A DNA stretch of 14,869 nucleotides from Actinomyces viscosus (GTDB lineage: Bacteria > Bacteroidota > Bacteroidia > Flavobacteriales_D > Crocinitomicaceae): positions 1 through 14,869 of the forward strand of contig CALPVI020000014.1 in NCBI GenBank assembly GCA_943326975.2, read 5' to 3'. This document shows, one piece after another, positions 9,196-14,869 of the stretch. The translations under genes were made by a program, and so were the position numbers. Under the pieces are notes generated by a model. It saw nothing but the letters and a program-made list of their open reading frames with translations, was not told where the DNA came from and did not search any database. The stretch's first letter is position 1. Every line of letters starts with the position of its first letter.

Positions 9196-9576
9196 TTATT
9201 GAATTTGAATAATCGCATTATGAGAACCTTTTTCTGTTTTTAAAACAGCAGTATAAGTTCCTTTAGATAAATCAGAAACATCGATAGATGCGTAATTAGG
9301 AGTTTTAATTAATTCAAAATTAAATTCTCCTACTTTTTTATTGTTTGAATCTATCAAATATAAATCACCATGCATGCCTTCATTTCCATTGAAAGAAATA
9401 CGAATAATTTTACTATTTTCTATTTTCAAAAATTCTAAAATTAAATCTCCAACTATTGGATTATTAACCAATAACTGCTTATTTTTTTTATAAAAATTAT
9501 CACTTCCAAATATTGGAAATAGCATCATGGTGCAAATACTTAGAGTTAAAATATTTGTTGAGATTGTTTTATTCAT
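9196..9576 (-). CDS. Small secreted protein resembling a lone T9SS C-terminal domain
   Basis: 126 residues. Residues 1 to about 24 look like a signal peptide (Lys3, then a hydrophobic stretch ending FPIFG). The rest has the plan of a type A type IX secretion sorting domain: NNPIVGDLILEF at about 38-49, a beta strand ending DLYLIDSNNKKVGEF, then SIDVSDLSKGTYTAVLKTEKG near the end. In typical cargo proteins this motif set forms only the last 70-90 residues; here almost nothing precedes it. The usual basic C-terminal tail is absent (it ends IIQIQ), so it may be a derived or non-sorting version. It sits under its own promoter and 18 bases before the giant adhesin gene, suggesting a joint job at the cell surface. 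The role is unknown; the CTD resemblance is a motif-level judgement. Confidence 0.8.
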   Translation of the reverse strand: MNKTISTNILTLSICTMMLFPIFGSDNFYKKNKQLLVNNPIVGDLILEFLKIENSKIIRISFNGNEGMHGDLYLIDSNNKKVGEFNFELIKTPNYASIDVSDLSKGTYTAVLKTEKGSHNAIIQIQ

Positions 9577-9602
9577 AGTAGAGAATTGAGTAATCTATTA
9601 AA

Positions 9603-9632
9603 CAAAGTTAAAATTATTTAACAATTTACCAA
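9603..9632 (-). promoter_or_regulatory. Bacteroidota-type promoter for the small secreted protein and giant adhesin
   Basis: On the minus strand a -33 TTG (9632-9630) is followed by 19 bases and a perfect -7 element TAACTTTG (9610-9603), fitting the TTG-N17-23-TAnnTTTG consensus of the phylum. Transcription would start near 9596, about 20 bases before the ATG at 9576. The spacer and -7 element carry a perfect inverted repeat GTTAAA-N4-TTTAAC (9607-9622), a possible operator. Confidence 0.7.
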
Positions 9633-9674
9633 ATTTTTAACGTAATCTGCTCTTGATAGGTGCAAAGAAATAAC

Positions 9675-10298
9675 TTACTTCTTCTTAAAAAATCTCCACT
9701 TATTTTTTAGACAAGAAGATCTAAAATCATCTAATTTTTCTGTGATACCTTGGTTAGATAATTTTTGTAACAATTTTAATGTTCCTTTACCTTGTTTGTA
9801 ATCCATTTCGTCTTCAAAGATGGGAAGGATACCCAAAGGATATATTACTTTATCTTCCAAAACTATTGGCGTTAGCTCTTGTTCTAACACCAACGGATCT
9901 GTCAAAAAGAAATGGTTTTGACGCATCGTTGGAGAAAGCGAAACAAAAGGATTACCACATGGAATCGTATGGCCTGGACCAAACCATGTATTTTTAGCAA
10001 CAACATGTTTCGCTAAACGTTGAATCCAAGGGAAAACCCAATTCATATTTGGATTTTGAATATCACTAATATCCCAATAAGTTGGTAAACAGAAATAGAT
10101 TTCATTGAACTCTCTACCTACTACTTTTTCAGGAACAGGCATTTTGTATTCGCTCAATCCATTGGTAATCAAAATTTTCATTTGATTTTTAACTTCAAAA
10201 TTCACCTCTAACAAAGGCATTTCATCTGCTGCTACATCAATTGATCGAACATTCTTTTCACCAAAACGTTCAATTAAAACTCTTTCTAAATCTGTCAT
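9675..10298 (-). CDS. Suppressor of fused (SUFU) domain protein
   Basis: 207 residues, cytosolic, no signal peptide. The pattern is that of bacterial SUFU-like proteins: EIYFCLPTYWDI (about 66-77), then a Trp-rich stretch MNWVFPWIQRLAKHV (85-99), then WFGPGHTIPCGNPF (105-118) and the C-terminal FLTDPLVLEQ and YPLGILPIFEDEMDY strands and helix. Bacterial SUFU proteins are known as immunity proteins in some polymorphic toxin systems, while many others are orphan and of unknown role; the sequence here does not decide. It ends in a basic tail (KNKWRFFKKK). It starts 27 bases after the DUF2911 stop codon and could be co-transcribed with it; the gap has only a weak -7-like AATCTTTG. Downstream is the separate promoter of the adhesin pair. 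Confidence 0.85.
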   Translation of the reverse strand: MTDLERVLIERFGEKNVRSIDVAADEMPLLEVNFEVKNQMKILITNGLSEYKMPVPEKVVGREFNEIYFCLPTYWDISDIQNPNMNWVFPWIQRLAKHVVAKNTWFGPGHTIPCGNPFVSLSPTMRQNHFFLTDPLVLEQELTPIVLEDKVIYPLGILPIFEDEMDYKQGKGTLKLLQKLSNQGITEKLDDFRSSCLKNKWRFFKKK

Positions 10299-10325
10299 TT
10301 ATAGTATGTTATTGAAAGCAAAGAT

Positions 10326-11180
10326 TTATTTCTTTTTACTCCACTCTTCAATTGAAGCTTTATTTAATTCAATGTTCGATTTACTATTTGCTTTTTCAGC
10401 TGCTTTCAATGCTTTTTGAGCGGTTTCTATTGCTCCTTTTTTATCACCTAATTCTGCCTGAATCAATGATTTTGTTCTTAACATCCAATAAGCATCTTCC
10501 CCTTGCATTTCAATTGCTTTTGAAACCCATGTCAAAGCTTGTTTTAAATCTTTTTTCTCTTTAAAGTAAAAATTACCTGCGTTGTAGTAATCTCCGGCAG
10601 AAGGTCCAGCCATCAATTTCGTGATAGAAGCCATCACTTTCTCCGTAGTTGGTACAATAAATTGAACTGATGCTACTGTTTTATCCCACCCAAAATTAAG
10701 GTAAGCTGAATTGTTTTCAATATTATCAACCGAAATAGTAAAAGTTTCAATGACATCATTTGTTGTTTTAACTACTGCTTTTGTTCTCAAAACCACTTTT
10801 GATTCTTCCCATTTTTCTGGATCACCCCAATTGGTTGTGTCTTTGTAAAATAGAATCTCCCAACTTTCTTTGCTTGGTTTTGTAAAAATAGCATACGTTC
10901 CTTTTGCTAAAGTATCTTTTCCAAAAACGATTGCATCACTTGTCGTAAACAATGAATTTTCATTTGCACCTGTTCTCCATATTTCATCAAATGGAACAAC
11001 ATCACCAAAAACAACTCTTCCTTTTTTACCTGGACGAGAATATTTTACTTTTATATCTGTAACCCCTACTTTTTGTTCCAACTTAGCCGATGGGCTTGCT
11101 TTAGGAAACTGTACTTGTTGTGCAGAAGTTGAAAGTGAAACACCTGCTAATAAAACGATTGTTGTAATGATTGTTTTCAT
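10326..11180 (-). CDS. DUF2911 domain protein with C-terminal TPR-like helices, secreted
   Basis: 284 residues. Residues 1-20 are a signal peptide (ends STSA before QQ). Residues about 27-170 match the DUF2911 family of Bacteroidota: a start with FPKASPSAKLEQKVG, then KVKYSRPGKKGR, VPFDEIWRTGANE, the strand KGTYAIFTKP and WEILFYKD. Residues about 195-275 hold helical repeats (YYNAGNFYFKEKKDLKQAL, then AYWMLRTKSLIQAELGDKKG) that read as TPR-like. No enzyme activity is known for the family; it is probably a periplasmic or envelope protein. It lies 70 bases after the DUF6495-like gene and 27 bases before the SUFU gene. A weak promoter sits in the 70-base gap, so it may be an independent unit or read-through from the iron operon. 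Confidence 0.9.
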   Translation of the reverse strand: MKTIITTIVLLAGVSLSTSAQQVQFPKASPSAKLEQKVGVTDIKVKYSRPGKKGRVVFGDVVPFDEIWRTGANENSLFTTSDAIVFGKDTLAKGTYAIFTKPSKESWEILFYKDTTNWGDPEKWEESKVVLRTKAVVKTTNDVIETFTISVDNIENNSAYLNFGWDKTVASVQFIVPTTEKVMASITKLMAGPSAGDYYNAGNFYFKEKKDLKQALTWVSKAIEMQGEDAYWMLRTKSLIQAELGDKKGAIETAQKALKAAEKANSKSNIELNKASIEEWSKKK

Positions 11181-11209
11181 ATTCTTATTTTCGCTTAAAT
11201 TTTAAAACC

Positions 11210-11238
11210 CTAAATTAAACATTTAAATGCTTCATCAA
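11210..11238 (-). promoter_or_regulatory. Possible promoter for the DUF2911 gene
   Basis: On the minus strand TTG (11238-11236), 18 bases, then TAATTTAG (11217-11210), which matches TAnnTTTG at all but one informative base. It would place the transcript start about 25 bases before the ATG at 11180. The region is very AT-rich, so a chance match is possible. Confidence 0.35.
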
Positions 11239-11250
11239 TCAAACTAATTT

Positions 11251-11718
11251 TTAATCAATTAGCTGTAAGAGTGCATCCCAAAATTCTTGTGTTGAATTAT
11301 AACAGCCCTGCTCTATCAATTGGTGAATTTCTTCTTCTCTCGATTGAATGTATTTTTTCTCTGTTTTAAAACAAGTTAAGTGTGACGGTTCGTTCATTAA
11401 TGCTGCATGTATCAATTCTGGTGTAGATAAATCTACCGTACCTCCTTTTTTGTTCAAGGAAATTAACTCCATTTTTTCTGGTAAACAATTGAAAACGATA
11501 CACGATTCAGTACTTCTAAATTCTATGAATTTAATTTTTTCATATACTATTTGAAGGACTGTATCCGAAAATAACTCTACCAATTTCGTAGCTCTAGGCA
11601 CGTCCGATTGATTCATTTCAATCCATTCTTCATTCGTAACGCCATTAGTAATCATAAAATGCTTGAAATCTTCATCAAAAATTTGCATTTCCTCCTTTGT
11701 CAAAATACGGTATTTCAT
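11251..11718 (-). CDS. DUF6495-like cytosolic protein
   Basis: 155 residues, no signal peptide or membrane segment, rather acidic. It opens MKYRILTKEEMQIFDEDFKHF and continues with ITNGVTNEEWIEM and KLVELFSDTVLQIVYEKI, an N-terminal plan I associate with DUF6495 of Bacteroidota; the centre has a beta-rich region (FIEFRSTESCIVFNCLPEKMELI) and the end is helical. No catalytic motif is visible and the function of the family is not known to me. It starts 12 bases after the stop of the FeoB-associated small protein, so it is probably the last gene of the feo operon. Whether it has an iron-related role or is just carried along cannot be told from the sequence. Confidence 0.75.
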   Translation of the reverse strand: MKYRILTKEEMQIFDEDFKHFMITNGVTNEEWIEMNQSDVPRATKLVELFSDTVLQIVYEKIKFIEFRSTESCIVFNCLPEKMELISLNKKGGTVDLSTPELIHAALMNEPSHLTCFKTEKKYIQSREEEIHQLIEQGCYNSTQEFWDALLQLID

Positions 11719-11730
11719 AAGATAAAATAA

Positions 11731-11856
11731 TTATTTTCCGTTCATTCCACAATCCGAACACTTGCCTTTCTTTCCAAAAAATTGTAAATAAACTTTTCTT
11801 ATTAGGTAATAAGCTGCAGCAGAAAGGGTCAATATGATTAGTATATTCTGAATCAT
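11731..11856 (-). CDS. FeoB-associated Cys-rich membrane protein, 41 residues
   Basis: A short gene on the minus strand whose ATG (11856) follows the feoB stop codon (11859-11857) with no base between. Residues 3-19 form one membrane segment (QNILIILTLSAAAYYLI), followed by a basic stretch RKVYLQFFGKKGK and a CxxC motif at Cys33 and Cys36 (KCSDCGMNGK). This is the usual plan of the FeoB-associated Cys-rich small proteins found after feoB in many bacteria: an N-terminal membrane anchor with a cytosolic Cys pair that may handle Fe(II) or sense redox state. The direct abutment suggests translational coupling with feoB. A longer overlapping frame in this area is a shadow. Confidence 0.85.
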   Translation of the reverse strand: MIQNILIILTLSAAAYYLIRKVYLQFFGKKGKCSDCGMNGK

Positions 11857-13818
11857 TTAACTCAATATTGAAAATGCTACAAATGCTCCTACATAAGCCA
11901 AAACTCCCATTACCAACATCTGAATGAGTGGCCATTTCCAACTTTTTGTTTCTCGTTTCACAACAGCTAACGTAGCCATGCATTGCATCGCATAAACATA
12001 AAAGACCATCAATGAAACGCCTGTTGCCAAAGTATATACTTTCGTACCATCTGCCCTGGTTTCATTCTTTAAATGCTGAATCAATGGTACGTTTTCTTCG
12101 CCATCATCGTGAACAGAATAGATCGTTGAAAGGGATCCCACAAAAACTTCTCGCGCTGCAAATGAAGTAATTAATGAAACACCTATTTTCCAATCGTAAC
12201 CTATTGGCGCAATAATTGGCTCTATTTGCTGACCGATTAATCCAATGTATGAATTTTGAAGTTTCGTAGAAGCTACTTTTATTTCTTTCTCATCATCAGG
12301 TAATTGCTGGAAAGCTGGTTGTTTTTCTAATCGTGCCACCTCATCGTTCATTTTTGAACCTGGACCAAATGTTGCTAATCCCCATAAAAGAATCGATACA
12401 GCTAAAATTACTTTTCCAGCATCAAATACAAACACTTTGATTTTCTCTAAAACTGTTATGCCGACGTTGCCCCATCTTGGTGATTTGTAAGATGGTAATT
12501 CTAATAGCAAAAAACTTCGTTCTGTTGTTTCAATGAAAAATTTCATGATGGCCGCAATGACCAAAGCAGAAACTAATCCCAATGCATATAAAGCAAACAA
12601 CACGAATCCTTGTAAATTGATAATACCAAATATTGTTTTAGAAGGTATCACTAAGGCAATCAGTAAGGTATACACAGGAATTCGTGCACTGCAACTCATT
12701 AAGGGAGCAACAAAAATGGTGATTAATCGCTCTTTCCAACTGCTGATGGTTCGAGTAGCCATTATTCCAGGAATAGCACAAGCTACGCTCGAAAGCAAAG
12801 GCACAACACTTTTGCCATTCAACCCTAAAGGACGCATCAAACGATCCATGATGAAAACTACTCTAGCTAAGTAGCCACTTTCTTCTAATATCGCAATAAA
12901 GAAAAACAACAATGCAATTTGAGGCACAAAAACAATTACCCCCCCTATTCCAGGTACAATGCCCTGACTGATTAAATCAAAAAACAAGCCTTGTGGCAAT
13001 GAATTTTGTAGCCATTGACTAAAAGTAGAAAACGAACCATCAATCAAATCCATTGGAAAAGCCGCAAAAACATAAATCAACTGAAACAAGACTAACAGTA
13101 TGAAAGAAAAAATAAGGTACCCCCAAATTGGATGCACGAGTATTTTATCAAATTTACTGCTTTTTGAAAATGATTCATCTAACTCTTTGCTTACAATCGA
13201 TTGATTAATAACTGTTTGAATAGTTTCATAACGATCTAATGCTTCTTGCGATTGTTTTTCTAAATCATCTATCGGTACTAATTGATAGTCTTTTTCAACT
13301 GAACTTGTATAATTGGCTAAATTGAAACTTTCGATTGATTCTTTTAATCGATTGATTCCCAAACTAACACGTGCATTTGTTTCTACAATGGTTGCATCTG
13401 GAAAATGCTGTTGTAAAATTGAAACATCTATTTTTTTCCCTTTACGTTTGGCTACATCTGACATGTTTAAAACCAAGATAGAAGGAATTTTAAGATCGTA
13501 TATTTGGGTGAATATAAATAAATTACGTTCTAAATTAGAAGCGTCTGTTATTACAATGGCTAAATCAGGAAAATCTACATTTTTTCTATCAGATAAAACA
13601 TCGTAAACAACATTTTCATCTTTCGATCTTGGATACAAACTGTATGTCCCTGGAAAATCGATGATTTGATGCACTTGACCATCCGTCGTTTTAAAATCGC
13701 CTACTTTTTTATCTACGGTAACCCCTGGAAAATTACCAACATGCTGACGCATACCGGTCAACAAATTAAATATGGAACTCTTTCCTGTATTTGGGTTTCC
13801 TAAAAGGGCAATTTTCAT
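11857..13818 (-). CDS. feoB: Ferrous iron transport protein B
   Basis: 653 residues; imports Fe(II) across the inner membrane. The N-terminal G domain is complete: G1 GNPNTGKS (7-14), G2 Thr in GVTV (32-35), G3 DFPG (54-57), G4 NMSD (118-121), and a G5-like NARVSLG (148-154) that departs from the common SA-K/N-G form. A linker of about 70 residues leads to the membrane part, starting near 230. Gate motif 1 has Cys347 in SSVACAIPGIMATR, gate motif 2 has Cys376 in PLMSCSARIPVY, and the segments LEESGYLARVVFIMDRLMRPLGL (311-333) and SFAAREVFVGSL (552-563) are typical. Length is a little below the 700-770 residues common for the family; the C-terminus ends soon after the last membrane helix. It lies 24 bases after feoA and abuts the Cys-rich small gene. 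Confidence 0.97.
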   Translation of the reverse strand: MKIALLGNPNTGKSSIFNLLTGMRQHVGNFPGVTVDKKVGDFKTTDGQVHQIIDFPGTYSLYPRSKDENVVYDVLSDRKNVDFPDLAIVITDASNLERNLFIFTQIYDLKIPSILVLNMSDVAKRKGKKIDVSILQQHFPDATIVETNARVSLGINRLKESIESFNLANYTSSVEKDYQLVPIDDLEKQSQEALDRYETIQTVINQSIVSKELDESFSKSSKFDKILVHPIWGYLIFSFILLVLFQLIYVFAAFPMDLIDGSFSTFSQWLQNSLPQGLFFDLISQGIVPGIGGVIVFVPQIALLFFFIAILEESGYLARVVFIMDRLMRPLGLNGKSVVPLLSSVACAIPGIMATRTISSWKERLITIFVAPLMSCSARIPVYTLLIALVIPSKTIFGIINLQGFVLFALYALGLVSALVIAAIMKFFIETTERSFLLLELPSYKSPRWGNVGITVLEKIKVFVFDAGKVILAVSILLWGLATFGPGSKMNDEVARLEKQPAFQQLPDDEKEIKVASTKLQNSYIGLIGQQIEPIIAPIGYDWKIGVSLITSFAAREVFVGSLSTIYSVHDDGEENVPLIQHLKNETRADGTKVYTLATGVSLMVFYVYAMQCMATLAVVKRETKSWKWPLIQMLVMGVLAYVGAFVAFSILS

Positions 13819-13842
13819 AGAAGCAAATTTAGTGAGAATCTC

Positions 13843-14076
13843 TTACTCTTTTGCATCATTAACATTAATTAATCCCGCTTCGTCTAATCTCAATGAAAGA
13901 ACATAACCTCCCAAATCGATAGCGATAGGATCTCCGAAAGGTGCTCTGAATAATACTTTCAACTTCTTACCAGCTATTAAACCCATCTCCATCAACTTCG
14001 GTTTTAGACTTGACTCCTGCAAATCTACCACCGTTACGATTGAACCTGGATTAATATATGAAAGTTGTTTCGACAT
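13843..14076 (-). CDS. feoA: Ferrous iron transport protein A
   Basis: 77 residues from the ATG at 14076, an SH3-like FeoA domain throughout: LSYINPGSIVTVV, LKPKLMEMGLIAGKKLKVLFRAPFGDP, then AIDLGGYVLSLRLDEAGLI. FeoA is a small cytosolic partner of FeoB. An in-frame ATG lies 12 codons upstream (14112), but the shorter start is preferred: FeoA proteins are usually about 75 residues, the extra residues (MNLVLLENRLLS) are outside the domain, and a good promoter -7 element (14095-14102) lies between the two ATGs, so the transcript would begin after the upstream one. It is the first gene of the probable feoA-feoB-Cys-rich-DUF6495 operon. Confidence 0.95.
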   Translation of the reverse strand: MSKQLSYINPGSIVTVVDLQESSLKPKLMEMGLIAGKKLKVLFRAPFGDPIAIDLGGYVLSLRLDEAGLINVNDAKE

Positions 14077-14094
14077 ACTTAGCAATCTATTTTC

Positions 14095-14125
14095 CAAAAG
14101 TACTAAGTTCAAAGTAGGAACACAA
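14095..14125 (-). promoter_or_regulatory. Promoter of the feo operon
   Basis: On the minus strand TTG (14125-14123), 20 bases, then TACTTTTG (14102-14095), a full match to TAnnTTTG. Transcription would start near 14088, giving a leader of about 12 bases before the feoA ATG at 14076. An inverted repeat CACAA-N8-TTGTG (14121-14138) overlaps the -33 element and could be an operator; no classical Fur box is recognisable. Confidence 0.65.
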
Positions 14126-14241
14126 TCCCTTTTTTGTGGTATTTTGATTGTTTTTATTTTTTAGAAATCCTCCCCCCTAACCCTTCCAATAAATCAAACT
14201 TAACGTCAAGCTAATCCTTCAACACAGATAGTCAGCCTTAG

Positions 14242-14328
14242 ATACATTTTTCTGCTAAAAACACTCAGTCTGACAGGTATAATTCTTTCAATACATTTAT
14301 CTGCTAAAAACACTCAGTCTGATAAGTA
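14242..14328. repeat. Two 38-bp direct repeats, 49-bp period
   Basis: Copies at 14242-14279 and 14291-14328 agree at 35 of 38 bases and share the core ctgctaaaaacactcagtct. On the minus strand each reads TCAGACTGAG near its start; around the first copy there is also an outer inverted pair GTCAG (14274-14270) and CTGAC (14235-14231), 30 bases apart, so a unit could fold as an imperfect hairpin. It looks like a dispersed REP-like intergenic element, but this cannot be shown from one locus. Confidence 0.75.
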
Positions 14329-14440
14329 AACTTCATTCTTAGCCTTTGGAGGAAAATTCCTATTTCAACCATTAATTCATCAAACTTAATCTTATACTAA
14401 ATCTAATCCTAAACCTCAATCTTAACCTCAACCTCAAACC

Positions 14441-14869
14441 TCACCCTCTCGGAAGCTCAACATAAAAAATCGTTCCTTCATTCGGTTGTGTGGTAAACCA
14501 AATACTACCTCGATGATTCTCTATGATTTGTTTCACCATCGCTAAACCTAAACCAGTTCCAGTTCCTTTTGTGGTGAAGTAAGGGACAAAAATTTTATCG
14601 CGTTTTTCTTCGTCGATGCCAATTCCGTTGTCAGCTATCGAAATCAGGTAATTGCCTTCATTTTGTTTGATGTAAACTTCGATGATTCCTTTACGATCAG
14701 AAGGAATGGATTGAATTGCATTTTTTATTAAGTTATTAAATACGCGCAGCATCAAATCTTTATCAGCAAGTACATTGCAAGTATGCACCGCCGATGTTAA
14801 TGAAATTTCTATTTTCTCATCTTCTCTGAATACCTCTATGACATTTTCAACCAATGGTTTTAAGTCGAA
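14441..14869 (-). CDS. Sensor histidine kinase, C-terminal ATPase part only
   Basis: The frame is open to the right edge, so 142 residues are visible and the N-terminus with sensor and phospho-acceptor His lies outside. The visible part is a full HATPase_c domain: N box NNLIKNAIQSI (about 45-55), G1 box DNGIGI (80-85), F box FVPYFTTK (94-101) and G2 box GTGTGLGLAMVKQII (102-116), ending FYVELPRG. The spacing and the NAIQ-type N box resemble NtrB/NtrY-like kinases. A TTG at 14854 could be read as a start, but the frame continues upstream with FDLKPL, typical of the region before the ATPase domain, so that is not the true start. The partner regulator is not in the window. Confidence 0.92.
   Translation of the reverse strand, partial: FDLKPLVENVIEVFREDEKIEISLTSAVHTCNVLADKDLMLRVFNNLIKNAIQSIPSDRKGIIEVYIKQNEGNYLISIADNGIGIDEEKRDKIFVPYFTTKGTGTGLGLAMVKQIIENHRGSIWFTTQPNEGTIFYVELPRG

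Larger units (their letters stand above)
14077..14440. other. Gap between kinase and feoA without a gene
   Basis: No convincing reading frame on either strand. It holds, from left to right, the feoA promoter (14095-14125), a C-rich stretch cctcccccctaaccc (14168-14182), two 38-bp direct repeats (14242-14328), a tight palindrome aggaaaattcct (14350-14361) with too small a loop to be a convincing terminator, and a degenerate cctcaa/cttaac tract (about 14389-14440) directly after the kinase stop codon. Confidence 0.7.

Noticed and set aside
11675..11983. A 102-residue minus-strand frame across the feoB end
   Set aside because: It overlaps the well-supported end of feoB, the 41-residue Cys-rich gene and the start of the DUF6495-like gene in another frame, and its residues fit no family.
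14077..14112. Longer feoA start at 14112 (89 residues)
   Set aside because: The likely -7 promoter element at 14095-14102 lies inside the extension, and the extra residues are outside the FeoA domain.
14350..14361. Palindrome aggaaaattcct as a terminator after the kinase
   Set aside because: The stem is five pairs with a loop of two bases and no T-run follows, so it is unlikely to end transcription.
14441..14854. Kinase gene starting at the TTG at 14854
   Set aside because: The frame stays open upstream to the window edge with sequence typical of the linker before the ATPase domain, so this is an internal codon of a truncated gene.

Overview
The window looks like chromosomal DNA of a member of the Bacteroidota, most likely the order Flavobacteriales. 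The evidence is AT-rich sequence, no Shine-Dalgarno sites before the starts, promoters of the Bacteroidota type (TTG, 19-20 bases, TAnnTTTG), and family content typical of the phylum: a giant repeat-rich secreted protein, DUF2911, DUF6495-like, and a FeoB-associated Cys-rich small protein. Genus is not determined. All recognised genes lie on the minus strand, so the window reads right to left in gene order.

Right edge (14441-14869): the C-terminal catalytic half of a sensor histidine kinase. A 364-base gap (14077-14440) follows. It holds a degenerate CCTCAA-type tract, two near-identical 38-bp direct repeats and the feoA promoter.

Iron block (11251-14076): feoA, feoB, a 41-residue FeoB-associated Cys-rich membrane protein that starts directly after the feoB stop codon, and a DUF6495-like cytosolic protein 12 bases further on. 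Spacings of 24, 0 and 12 bases argue for a single ferrous-iron uptake operon.

Middle (9675-11180): a secreted DUF2911 protein with a TPR-like tail, then a suppressor-of-fused (SUFU) domain protein 27 bases downstream.

Left 9.6 kb (1-9576): a well-formed promoter drives a small secreted protein (126 aa) that resembles a lone type IX secretion C-terminal domain. Eighteen bases later comes one enormous open frame, 9177 bases and 3059 codons, which is still open at the left edge. It begins with a signal peptide and consists almost entirely of beta-sandwich modules: a DUF11-like region, PKD/Ig-like domains, an SdrD-B-like domain, eleven tandem cadherin-like repeats of about 106 residues, and further Ig/SprB-like repeats. 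It is probably a cell-surface adhesin exported by the type IX secretion system, but the C-terminal sorting domain that would prove this is outside the window.

The most interesting unit is the pair of CTD-like small protein plus giant adhesin under one promoter that carries a perfect inverted repeat. The 11-copy array is also notable: it contains two subtypes interleaved along the protein.
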